In this document: one piece after another, positions 45,970-54,558 of the stretch
Position numbering within the stretch: the stretch's first letter is position 1
Layout of the letters: the number at the start of each line of letters is the position of its first letter
Program-made: the position numbers and the translations under genes
DNA from: Mollicutes bacterium Phil14
GTDB lineage: Bacteria; Bacillota_I; Bacilli_A; ML615J-28; CAG-698
NCBI GenBank assembly: GCA_001940985.1
Contig: MSHB01000004.1
Coordinates: 1-64,000 of the forward strand
Reading direction: 5' to 3'
DNA: 64,000 bases
The notes under the pieces: generated by a model
Database searches by the model: none
Told to the model about the DNA's origin: nothing
What the model saw: the letters and a program-made list of their open reading frames with translations, nothing else

Positions 45970-47044
45970 TATCAAAATTATATGTATATTGAGCATCCTT
46001 GTAAAATTGGGTGCTTTTTAATTTGTTTTTTCGATACATAATATTGTTCACTGAAAATAAATCAATATTTTTTTCTTTCATCATATCAATCATTTTGGTT
46101 AGTGAATCTTTCATTTCTTTAATAAATAAATTTTTAGCATCACTATCATCAATATAACAATATTTAGTTATATATGCTTCAACATATATTTTAATTTTAA
46201 AGTTGTTTTTGTTGGTATGAATAATTTTTGTTTTATGTTTTGTTATAAAGTATGATACATTATTTATGCTTAAATCGGTATTACCATCAGTATTTATTAA
46301 ATTTAAAATTGGAAAATCTTTTTCTTCAACAATTATAATAGAATTTTTTTTGTTAATGTAAACAGCACCTATTATACTGAGTGAATGTATTTTTTCTTTT
46401 TGTGTTTCCCAAACATCTTCAAAAGTTCTTACAAATGGAAATGATATGTTTATATAATTTTCTGTTATTCCTCTTGATAATTCAATAAAACTAGTAATTT
46501 TATGACTTTTGTTAGCATCATTTGAGGAAACAATAATAGAGTAATACGGACTAGCATCTTCAATATCGGCAATTCTAAAAATATCTTCTATTTTGCTATC
46601 TGTTACCAAAATACCAAAATCAGAATATAAATTAGGATTAGTTTTGATGAATTCATGAAATTGCAAAAGGTTATTATAACTTAAGTAATTCATAGTAAAA
46701 ATAATTGCTTGAATGTGCGTCAATTTGATTTTTTTATTCGAATTTGTTGATATTAATTCCATTGCTTCAAAAATGGTTTTTCCCTTCCCTTTGGCAATTG
46801 AAAAGGGACTAGTGTTATTTCCTCCACCCCCTAATGAGGCTGTTGTCAAACTGCTGGGATTAGTCATATGATAATATATTAAATATTCGTTTGTATCATT
46901 ATCAAAATCAATAGCAATAGTGTTAACAAACAAGGTCTTAGAAACATTATCATAACTATTACAACCAGTTAATAAGCATAAAAATTGTAAAATTATTACT
47001 AAAAATAAAGTAGATAATATTTTTTTGTTAGATATTATATTCAT
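45947..47044 (-). CDS. gerAC: Spore germination protein GerAC (lipoprotein)
   Basis: About 365 residues. The signal peptide ends in a lipobox (LLTGC) and the body matches the Ger(x)C family: MELISTNSNKKIKLTHIQAIIF, DFGILVTDS. It is the lipoprotein subunit of the germinant receptor in the spore inner membrane. ATG 47044 has GGTGA 5 bases upstream and follows the gerAA stop by one base; an alternative ATG at 47056 overlaps gerAA. Last gene of a gerAB-gerAA-gerAC operon. Confidence 0.92.
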   Translation of the reverse strand: MNIISNKKILSTLFLVIILQFLCLLTGCNSYDNVSKTLFVNTIAIDFDNDTNEYLIYYHMTNPSSLTTASLGGGGNNTSPFSIAKGKGKTIFEAMELISTNSNKKIKLTHIQAIIFTMNYLSYNNLLQFHEFIKTNPNLYSDFGILVTDSKIEDIFRIADIEDASPYYSIIVSSNDANKSHKITSFIELSRGITENYINISFPFVRTFEDVWETQKEKIHSLSIIGAVYINKKNSIIIVEEKDFPILNLINTDGNTDLSINNVSYFITKHKTKIIHTNKNNFKIKIYVEAYITKYCYIDDSDAKNLFIKEMKDSLTKMIDMMKEKNIDLFSVNNIMYRKNKLKSTQFYKDAQYTYNFDINLISSL

Positions 47045-47045
47045 A

Positions 47046-48452
47046 TTATTCACCATAATCCTTATCAGTTGTATTTAAAATTTTAGGCCTTTTTTTCTTC
47101 TTTAGCGTTTCTTTTGGGAGAAATGAAAGTAGAACATCATTTTTTATTAAAGGAGAAAATGGGGCTAAATATGGCGTATCAATTGATCGCAATTTATCTA
47201 AATAGAAAATAATTAATAATGTTGCTATAAGAAAACCATATAGACCAATTGCGATACTGAAAATTAAAACTATTAATCTTAATATAGAAAATGATGTGAT
47301 TAAGTGCTGATTGTTAGTAACGCCAAATGTAGATAGATAACATATAGCAGTAATTACAAGATTAAATGCCCCAATAAAACCACTATTTACTGTGTTTTGA
47401 CCAATTAAAAGTCCACCAACTATTACAACAACATTTTGAATACTGCTAGATGGAGTTTTGGTATTAGCCATCTTTAAAATATCAAAAAGTATTAGAGTTA
47501 ATATTATTTCTAAAGCAAGGGGAATAGTAGTTCCTCTAGCTGTAATTTTTATTTCTGATATGATTACTAATGATAAATTATTAGAGTGATAATTAATTAT
47601 AGCAATATACATTCCTAAAAAGAAAATACTTAAAAAAACTAAAAGATAAGTTATGATGTTTGTGTAGATAGAATAGTATGGCGGTGAAGAACTAGCTTCT
47701 GGGTTAGATGTAAAGTAATCAACAGTTACTGGCAGGATGATGGCAATAGGAATTTGATCTACTAATATGATTACTTTTCCTCTTAACAATGAATCTGCTA
47801 TATATTCAGAACTACCACTTTCACTAACTAGTGGAAAAATGGATTTTTTATTGAAAATATTTGTTATTGTGTTTAAACTAGTTACCGAACTAATATTAAT
47901 TTTTGAAATGCTTTCAACGACTTTTTTTACATTTTTTTTGTTCGTTATATCATCAATAGATAGAACATTAATTTCTGTCTTTGTCCTTTTCCCAACAAAT
48001 AATTGTTCGATTTTTAAATTGTTAACTTTAATTTTTCTTTCTATTAGGGCAATATTTGTTCTTATATTTTCTACTAATCCATCACGTGAACCAAAAACAT
48101 TTGTTGGATCAAGAATACTTTCGCTTGGAGATCTTTCTGGTACTTTAGAAAGAGAAATCTTATAAAATATGTTTTCATCATTGATTACTAAAATAATGTT
48201 TCCGGTAAATATTGTATTTTTTAATGAATCATCAGAAGTGTCACTAATTATTTCGAATGTTGAAGGGAAAGTTTCCTGTAAATTTTTTATATTATTTGAA
48301 TTAATTGAAGAAATGAAATATTTATTAAATTCGTTAATATCTGATAAATTTTTTTGAAAATATAGTGTGCATTTATATTTATCAATTTTAAATTCATTTT
48401 TAAAAACACTAACATTATTTACAAAATTATTGAGCGTCTGTATTGCTTTCAC
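47046..48452 (-). CDS. gerAA: Spore germination protein GerAA
   Basis: 468 residues. N-terminal soluble domain with the GerA motif PSESILDPTNVFGSRDGLVENIRTN split here as SPSESILDP and GSRDGLVENIRTN, then four to five membrane helices (about 245-425) containing GLLIGQNTVNSGF. Ion-channel-like core of the germinant receptor. Starts with GTG 48452, seven bases after GGAGG, overlapping gerAB by 26 bases. Confidence 0.94.
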   Translation of the reverse strand: MKAIQTLNNFVNNVSVFKNEFKIDKYKCTLYFQKNLSDINEFNKYFISSINSNNIKNLQETFPSTFEIISDTSDDSLKNTIFTGNIILVINDENIFYKISLSKVPERSPSESILDPTNVFGSRDGLVENIRTNIALIERKIKVNNLKIEQLFVGKRTKTEINVLSIDDITNKKNVKKVVESISKINISSVTSLNTITNIFNKKSIFPLVSESGSSEYIADSLLRGKVIILVDQIPIAIILPVTVDYFTSNPEASSSPPYYSIYTNIITYLLVFLSIFFLGMYIAIINYHSNNLSLVIISEIKITARGTTIPLALEIILTLILFDILKMANTKTPSSSIQNVVVIVGGLLIGQNTVNSGFIGAFNLVITAICYLSTFGVTNNQHLITSFSILRLIVLIFSIAIGLYGFLIATLLIIFYLDKLRSIDTPYLAPFSPLIKNDVLLSFLPKETLKKKKRPKILNTTDKDYGE

Positions 48453-49473
48453 GATAATCCTCCATTGATTTTTTTGTAAAGTATAAATATAATATAAAAA
48501 TTAATAGAAATGCGATTGTTGATAAAAATACAAAGTTATTTTCTAGTTGTAATATAAAACAATTTGCAACAAGTGATAATGAAAGAAAAACAGCAATAAA
48601 TATAAACAAATATTTATTATTTTTCTTTAGACCAGTAATTAATCTTAAAATATTAAAATGCATACTTAATTTATAAATTGTTGTAACAGTTATCATTACT
48701 AATAAAAAGACATCATAATTTTCTAAGATACTATCGCCTTTAAATAATTGCCATCTTAAAAAGCCAGCCATTTTGGTATTTAAATAATAATTAGCTCCAA
48801 GTAATGTGGTAGAATCAATTGTTATATAAAGAAAATATATTATTAATATAGTATTACCAATGAAAATATGTTTTCTTTTAAAACCATTATCAATGTTAGG
48901 AGAGTAAAAAACTAGTAGAAAATTATCTAGCAAATATAGTGCCATTAGAAAAACTTTATAAAAGTTTTTAATGTCTATATCTATTGGTAATAATAAAGAA
49001 AAGTCATGTTCTTTTAGAAAAAAGAGTGGGAAAATATAATAAAATCCAAAGAAAAAGAAAAAGAGAATAGCAGAAGAAATTATAGAATTAAAACTTTGAA
49101 AAGAAATAATTATAGAAACAATAGTTGTTAAAACAATAAAAACTTGAATTGGCGTTTTATAATAAAAATAATTTTTAATTATAAAAGAACTAAAAAGTGT
49201 CAGCATAACAGCTGATAAGACTATGTATAAAATAACAATTGTTTTTACAAAAACATTATTTTTTATTTCTTTTAACGGAGAAAAACTTTTTTTAAATCCC
49301 TTAAAAGGGAGGCAAATAATTATATTTATTATAAAAAGAAATAATATCATTATCCAAGCATTTTGTTTATAATTATCAATTAAATAATTAAAACCTACAA
49401 AATCGCAATAAAATATATTAGTTATTGCCATAAAAATTATTACACTGTATCCTTTTAAACTGTTTGCTTTCAA
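48427..49473 (-). CDS. gerAB: Spore germination protein GerAB
   Basis: About 348 residues with ten membrane helices, the amino-acid/polyamine transporter-like GerB family that binds germinants. TTG 49473 follows AAGGTGA; a longer TTG start at 49491 would place that site inside the gene. First in the operon, unlike the usual A-B-C order. Together the three genes imply a spore-forming host. Confidence 0.88.
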   Translation of the reverse strand: MKANSLKGYSVIIFMAITNIFYCDFVGFNYLIDNYKQNAWIMILFLFIINIIICLPFKGFKKSFSPLKEIKNNVFVKTIVILYIVLSAVMLTLFSSFIIKNYFYYKTPIQVFIVLTTIVSIIISFQSFNSIISSAILFFFFFGFYYIFPLFFLKEHDFSLLLPIDIDIKNFYKVFLMALYLLDNFLLVFYSPNIDNGFKRKHIFIGNTILIIYFLYITIDSTTLLGANYYLNTKMAGFLRWQLFKGDSILENYDVFLLVMITVTTIYKLSMHFNILRLITGLKKNNKYLFIFIAVFLSLSLVANCFILQLENNFVFLSTIAFLLIFILYLYFTKKSMEDYRESNTDAQ

Positions 49474-49715
49474 AATATCACCTTTTTTCAAATATATTGT
49501 TTACATAATTTAGAAAAAAATACAGATATTGCAAAAATATGCTTTTTGAAAAAAAATTTTTTAAAGTAAAATTTATAAGTAAATAAGTATAAATATTTCT
49601 TGCTTTAAGAAAAAAAATATTTGATAAAAAAATTTTCGGATAAAGTGTGTTTTTTTAATATATGAAAAAAAGTATTATAATTAAGCTATCACTAGTGAAA
49701 GAAAGGAGCGATAGC

Positions 49716-50051
49716 ATTTTAAATAATTTGATTTTGGTAGGTAGAGTAGTAGAAGATGCAAAATTAATAACTTTAGAAACCGGTGTCAAAGTTTCTAATT
49801 TTGTATTAGCTGTTCAAAGACCATTTAAAAATGAAAAAGATGAATATGAAACAGATTTTATTCCTGTTCAATTATGGCATGCAGCTGCCGATATCGCCTA
49901 TGATTATTGTACAAAAGGTTCAATAATAGGTGTAAAGGGAAGATTAGTTTCGAGAAATGTGGAAATTGCTGATAAGAAAATCAGAACTATTGAAGTTGTT
50001 GGAGAAAGAATCTCATTTATTAGTACAAATAAAAAACAAGAAGCAGAATAA
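49716..50051 (+). CDS. ssb: Single-stranded DNA-binding protein with probable ATT start
   Basis: 111 residues from ATT 49716. The family N-terminus LNNLILVGRVVEDAK begins exactly there, 7 bases after AAAGGAG (49702-49708); no ATG, GTG or TTG fits that site as well. The next in-frame ATG upstream (49662) would precede the TATAAT at 49676-49681. OB-fold features: VSNFVLAVQRPF, TDFIPVQLWHAAAD, GVKGRLVSR. It lacks the long acidic C-terminal tail of full SSBs (ends KKQEAE), so it may be a secondary SSB. Confidence 0.85.
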   Translation: MLNNLILVGRVVEDAKLITLETGVKVSNFVLAVQRPFKNEKDEYETDFIPVQLWHAAADIAYDYCTKGSIIGVKGRLVSRNVEIADKKIRTIEVVGERISFISTNKKQEAE

Positions 50052-50082
50052 AAATACTGCATTTGAAATATTTTTTACACAT

Positions 50083-50106
50083 GGGTCAGTTTTGACCCTT
50101 TTTTAA
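50083..50106 (+). terminator. Terminator after ssb
   Basis: GGGTCA and TGACCC pair around GTTT, followed by TTTTTT. Confidence 0.9.
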
Positions 50107-50109
50107 ATA

Positions 50110-50135
50110 AAAAAACAGTTGTAAAAATACAACTG
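50110..50135 (-). terminator. Second minus-strand terminator hairpin
   Basis: CAGTTGTA and TACAACTG are a perfect 8-bp stem (50116-50135); on the minus strand it is followed by TTTTTT. It backs up the tRNA-Gly terminator. Confidence 0.6.
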
Positions 50136-50171
50136 CATTTATCTTTGATTTAAATTCACAAATTTATAAAG

Positions 50172-50198
50172 TATAAAAAAAGTTTGCATTAGCAAACT
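50172..50198 (-). terminator. Terminator of tRNA-Gly
   Basis: On the minus strand AGTTTGC and GCAAACT pair around TAAT, followed by a run of seven T, just after the tRNA. Confidence 0.8.
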
Positions 50199-50210
50199 CT
50201 ATTAGCAATA

Positions 50211-50285
50211 TGGAGCAGGTAACGGGGATCGAACCCGCATCTTAGCCATGGCAAGGCCACATAATAGCCATTATACGATACCTGC
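50211..50285 (-). tRNA. tRNA-Gly (GCC)
   Basis: On the minus strand: acceptor GCAGGTA/TACCTGC, anticodon loop TTGCCAT with GCC, T-arm GCGGG-TTCGATC-CCCGT, and encoded TCCA end. Confidence 0.94.
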
Positions 50286-50378
50286 ACTTCAAACGCAGAT
50301 ATATTATACCAAAAAAAATATAATAATGCAAGAAAAAAATAAAAAAAAATAAATTTTTATGTACTACTTCAAAAACAT

Positions 50379-50406
50379 TTGAAAAAATAAAGAAAAGTAG
50401 TATAAT
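50379..50406 (+). promoter_or_regulatory. Promoter of the CCA-adding enzyme gene
   Basis: TTGAAA (50379-50384) and TATAAT (50401-50406), spacer 16. An ATG at 50410 lies too close to the -10 box to be transcribed efficiently, supporting GTG 50425. Confidence 0.6.
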
Positions 50407-50424
50407 ATAATGGGTGAAATATTT

Positions 50425-51612
50425 GTGAAGTATAGTCCGGGTGCTAAAGAAGTAATAAAAAGAATTAAAGATAATGGTTATAGTGCATATATTGTTGGTG
50501 GGGCTGTTAGAGACTATATTTTAGGTAGAAAAATTAATGACTTTGATATTTGTACTAATGCACTACCGACTACTATTAGTGATATTTTTATTAATTATAA
50601 AGTTATAAATACTGGCATTAAGCATGGTACAGTGACTATTATTATTGGAAAAGAAAAGATAGAAGTTACTACTTTTAGAATTGATGGTGGTTATGATGAT
50701 CATCGTCGCCCTAGAGATGTTTCTTTTATACAGGACTTATATGGTGATTTGAGAAGAAGAGACTTTACTATTAACTCTTTGGCATATGATGAGAATATTA
50801 TTGATTATTTTGGTGGAGTTTCTGATATTAAAAATGGAATTATTAGAACAATAATAGAACCATATGTTAGTTTTAGTGATGATGCGTTACGTATACTTCG
50901 AGCTTTAAGATTTTCATCAGTTTTGGGATTTGAAATTTCAAAAGATACTAGTGAGGCTATTCATAAATATTTTATTTTACTTAATAATATTTCTAAAGAA
51001 AGAATAATTGATGAATTATTTAAAATGATTGTTGGAGAATATTATTATGATACGTTTGAAAAATATTATGATGTTTTTAATTATCTGTTTGATATGAATT
51101 ATTCGAATGAGATGATAAATAAAATTGCTAATGGATTTAAAAATATTTGTGATAGTGATATAATCTTAAGGCTATGTTTGTTATTTTATTACTATAATAT
51201 TGATAGTTTAGGTTTGCTTCTTAAAAAATATCATTTTAGTAATGCGTATATTAGAGAAATTATAGATGTTTGTTCTTTAAAAGACGAAAAGTATTCAAAT
51301 GAAATTGATGTAAGAAGATTGTTGAAAAATTATGATTTTAAGACAGTTAAAAAAGCAATATATTTGAAATCTTTTCTAGAAAAAGAATTTAATTTTAGTG
51401 AAAAAATGAATATATTAGAAGAAGTAAAGTTTAAATGTAATACTTTGAAAGAATTAAAAGTTTCAGGTAATGATTTACTTTCTTTAGGAATAGAGCAAAA
51501 AAAAATTGGACCATTATTAGATATGCTATTAGAAGAAATTATAAACAATAGAATTGAAAACGATAAAAATATTTTATTAGAAACTGTGAAGAAGAAGGAA
51601 AACATATGTTAA
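50425..51612 (+). CDS. cca: CCA-adding tRNA nucleotidyltransferase
   Basis: 395 residues from GTG 50425, 8 bases after GGGTGA; an in-frame ATG at 50410 seems to precede transcription. AYIVGGAVRDYILG, NDFDI (metal aspartates), RRRDFTINSLAYD and RILRALRFSS mark the class II nucleotidyltransferase head and neck. It matures or repairs tRNA 3' ends. Lies beside tRNA-Gly. The stop overlaps the next ATG. Confidence 0.93.
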   Translation: MKYSPGAKEVIKRIKDNGYSAYIVGGAVRDYILGRKINDFDICTNALPTTISDIFINYKVINTGIKHGTVTIIIGKEKIEVTTFRIDGGYDDHRRPRDVSFIQDLYGDLRRRDFTINSLAYDENIIDYFGGVSDIKNGIIRTIIEPYVSFSDDALRILRALRFSSVLGFEISKDTSEAIHKYFILLNNISKERIIDELFKMIVGEYYYDTFEKYYDVFNYLFDMNYSNEMINKIANGFKNICDSDIILRLCLLFYYYNIDSLGLLLKKYHFSNAYIREIIDVCSLKDEKYSNEIDVRRLLKNYDFKTVKKAIYLKSFLEKEFNFSEKMNILEEVKFKCNTLKELKVSGNDLLSLGIEQKKIGPLLDMLLEEIINNRIENDKNILLETVKKKENIC

Positions 51613-52289
51613 AAAAACATAAAAGAATTAAGTATATATTAATTATACTAGGATTAGTAATCATACCATTATATTCGATTTTTTTTGGTGCTAATGGAGA
51701 CTTGTTTGATATGACATTTTCTCAAGTTGGTGGCAGATTTGATGGAAAACTAGAGTCACTTATAGTTTGGGGTGGAATTTGTTCAATTTACTTTTATATT
51801 ATGATTGACTATATGCAAATGATGATTCAAAAAGATAACAAACTAGTAACACTGCTTGTTGGTTTAGGATGTATTTGTTTGATGATAACTGTGTTTTTGC
51901 CATTCAACACTATGATGTATCCAGTTTCTAGTGAAATACATAATAAACTTGTTAGAGTAGCAGTATTCATTATTATAATTGCAGTTTTGTTATTCGTTAT
52001 TAATTTGAAAGATTTGAATAAAAAAACTTTTTTGTCATCATTAGTTATATATTCGATTTGCATTTTGGCTTTAGTAATTATTTTTCTGAAGTTTCATGTT
52101 AGTAGTATTTTCCAAATAGCTTTCGTTACGGTTATGAGTTATTTTTTAATGCTAGAATTTATTTTAATTGAAAAATGTCCAAATACTAACTTGTTAAAAG
52201 CTATTAGTGAAAAAGAAGCAGAAATTAAAAAAACAAATCCTAGTAGTGCCTTGCATGAAGAATCGGAAGCAGTTTTTGATGAAAAGTAG
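51606..52289 (+). CDS. Uncharacterised six-helix membrane protein
   Basis: 227 residues, six predicted helices and a charged cytoplasmic tail (SEKEAEIKKT). It looks like a DUF998-type integral membrane protein but I do not recognise it with confidence. Overlaps cca by 7 bases, so it is expressed with it. Confidence 0.7.
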   Translation: MLKKHKRIKYILIILGLVIIPLYSIFFGANGDLFDMTFSQVGGRFDGKLESLIVWGGICSIYFYIMIDYMQMMIQKDNKLVTLLVGLGCICLMITVFLPFNTMMYPVSSEIHNKLVRVAVFIIIIAVLLFVINLKDLNKKTFLSSLVIYSICILALVIIFLKFHVSSIFQIAFVTVMSYFLMLEFILIEKCPNTNLLKAISEKEAEIKKTNPSSALHEESEAVFDEK

Positions 52290-52327
52290 AAAAATTAAAA
52301 ATATGAGAATAAAGGGAGTTTAACATT

Positions 52328-53077
52328 ATGAACATTTTTGGGTATGATTTCGGTATAATAGATTTATCTATTATTGGTATAACTTTACTTTTCGCAATTG
52401 TTGGATTGGCAAGGGGGTTTTTAAAACAGATATTATCAATTGCTAATGGCTTGGTATCGATTGTTGTTAGTTGCTGTATTGTTAAGCCAGTTACACAAAT
52501 TTTAAGCAAAACTGCACTTAGCGATAAAATAAATGTTAAAATTTTAGATATGATTGTTTCAAAATATCCAAATAGTGCAACTATTGAAACAAGTCTTATA
52601 ACAACAAAAGAAGAATTATCTGAGGCCTTTACAACTTCTGGTTTACCTAGCCCATTATCTAAAATTGCCTCTGAATTTATAAAAATAGATAGTTTTTCAG
52701 ATGGAGAATTTCTTTCAGAAGCTATAGCAAAAAGCTTAGGTTATTTAGTTTTAAGTATTATTACTTTTGTTGTATTATTTATTGTGATTTTAATTATTAT
52801 AAAAATATTAATTAGTGTGCTAGACTCATTAACTAAAGGTGGAGTGCTAAATGTGATTAATCGTATTTTGGGATTAGCACTTGGTCTTGTGAAAGCTTGT
52901 GTCTTTATATGCGTTTGTTTGTTTGTGATTTCAGTTTTAGTGAAATATATTGAACCACTAAATAACTTTATTACTAATGACTTAAAGCTTGAAGTTGAAG
53001 GTTTTGGTATTGGTAAGTACTTATACGAAAATAATCCATTGATTATAGTCTGGAATTTAATATTTAATAAAGCATAA
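52328..53077 (+). CDS. CvpA family membrane protein
   Basis: 249 residues with four helices. FGIIDLSIIGITLLFAIVGLARGFLKQIL at positions 9-37 is the CvpA start, seen in two parts: DLSIIGITLLFAIVGLARGF and KQILSIANGL. CvpA proteins are linked to envelope homeostasis and biofilm/colicin V production. Stand-alone size is normal, unlike the giant relative at 33675-36794. GGGAG precedes the ATG. Confidence 0.85.
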   Translation: MNIFGYDFGIIDLSIIGITLLFAIVGLARGFLKQILSIANGLVSIVVSCCIVKPVTQILSKTALSDKINVKILDMIVSKYPNSATIETSLITTKEELSEAFTTSGLPSPLSKIASEFIKIDSFSDGEFLSEAIAKSLGYLVLSIITFVVLFIVILIIIKILISVLDSLTKGGVLNVINRILGLALGLVKACVFICVCLFVISVLVKYIEPLNNFITNDLKLEVEGFGIGKYLYENNPLIIVWNLIFNKA

Positions 53078-53079
53078 TA

Positions 53080-53133
53080 AAAGGATTGAATTATTTATAC
53101 AATGTGTATTTTTAATTCAATCCTATTTTTTTA
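53080..53133. terminator. Bidirectional terminator between cvpA-like and the YfcC-like gene
   Basis: AGGATTGAATTA pairs with TAATTCAATCCT at a 12-bp perfect stem; a T run follows on the plus strand. Confidence 0.85.
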
Positions 53134-54558
53134 ATAATTAATGTAATAACCTAATATTAATAATAATGATGTAATTATTAATATTATTATTTGTAGTAGA
53201 AAAGTTTTCTTTACCCACTTAGTATAACTAAATGAAGAAATTCCTAATGAAATAAGTAAAACTGGATTTGTTGGGTAAATTAAATCTGTAAAACCATCTC
53301 CAAATATGAATGCAAGTAAAGCAATGTTTCTACTTATTCCTAGTTGATCTGCTATAATTGTAATAATTGGAATTATTAAAATTACTTTTGCACTTGCAGA
53401 ACCAATGAAAAATTGGATTAAAAGAATAGCTAAGTAAATGAATAGTATCCCTATGATTGGAGAAGTTCCTTTCAAAAGATTAGTCAGTCTATCAATAAGA
53501 GTTGCCATTATTTGTCCTTCATCAAGAATATATTTAATACTTCCTGCAAGTAAAATCATTATAATAGCTGGTGCTATTCCACTTACTCCAGATATAAACA
53601 TTTTTAAAGTGTCTTTGAAAGAATATTTCAAAATTGCACAAGCTATGAAAACTCCAATTAGGAAAGAAATAGCAATAATTGGAATAGATATACCAAGCTT
53701 TTGCACAATTGGTAAAACAGAAGATACGATAATAATTAAAAGTATTATGATAAAGAAGGCAGTATAAACTTTTAATACTTTTGTATTTTTATCTTCAAAT
53801 ACATTTTCAAAATTTAGATGTTTTCTTTTTTCTTCGTCAGCTTCATAGCTTGGAGAAGAAGAAGGATTTTTTTCTATTCTCTTTACGTGAATGGTAATAA
53901 ATGTACACAGTAATATATACATTAATATAAATACTAATATTCTAAACCATATACCATCTAAAATATTTAAATCCATGACTTTTGAAGCTAAACCAACTGA
54001 AAATGGATTTGTTATAGCTGTAGAAAAACCAAATCCAGCTGCCATAAGACACATTGCTAAACCAGTAAATGTGTCCCATCCCATTCCTAGTGAAAGAAGT
54101 ATAATTATAGGAAGTAGGGTTACTGATTCTTCAAAAATTCCAAAAAGGGATCCAAAAAGCATAAAAAATAATGATATAATATAAATTAACAAATATTTTC
54201 GATTTTTAAATTTGCGTATCAAAGAGGCAATAATGGCATTAATACCACCAGTTTTATCAATGACATTAAAAGCTCCGCCCAATATTAGTATGAAAAGTGA
54301 AACAACAATGATAGTAATTCCAGAATCACTTCCTAATACCAATATAGGTGATAAAATAAATTTTATAAATGAAAATCCTTTTTCCTCAAGGGGCGTGTAA
54401 ATAATTTCAGCTCCAGCATTAATTTCATCTTGTGTTGGATAAAAACCATGCGGTATAATAAAAGTTAGTATGTATGATAAAATCATAAACGATATTAGTA
54501 TTAAACAAACAGTTATAAATGAACGTTTATTGATTTTTAGCATTTTATCTTGATTCAT
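53131..54558 (-). CDS. YfcC/DcuC-like anion transporter
   Basis: 475 residues with about 11-12 membrane helices. PHGFYPTQ near residue 36, FGSLFGIFEESVTLLPI, and FGDGFTDLIYPTNPVLL near the C-terminus are typical of the YfcC family (ion transporter superfamily, C4-dicarboxylate or amino-acid carriers). Substrate unknown. Overlaps the upstream gene by ATGA, so the two are coupled. Confidence 0.85.
   Translation of the reverse strand: MNQDKMLKINKRSFITVCLILISFMILSYILTFIIPHGFYPTQDEINAGAEIIYTPLEEKGFSFIKFILSPILVLGSDSGITIIVVSLFILILGGAFNVIDKTGGINAIIASLIRKFKNRKYLLIYIISLFFMLFGSLFGIFEESVTLLPIIILLSLGMGWDTFTGLAMCLMAAGFGFSTAITNPFSVGLASKVMDLNILDGIWFRILVFILMYILLCTFITIHVKRIEKNPSSSPSYEADEEKRKHLNFENVFEDKNTKVLKVYTAFFIIILLIIIVSSVLPIVQKLGISIPIIAISFLIGVFIACAILKYSFKDTLKMFISGVSGIAPAIIMILLAGSIKYILDEGQIMATLIDRLTNLLKGTSPIIGILFIYLAILLIQFFIGSASAKVILIIPIITIIADQLGISRNIALLAFIFGDGFTDLIYPTNPVLLISLGISSFSYTKWVKKTFLLQIIILIITSLLLILGYYINY

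Noticed and set aside
49495-49661. Possible sporulation sigma (F/G) promoter before gerAB
   Set aside because: A GCATA-like -35 is visible on the minus strand, but no convincing -10 at the correct spacing.
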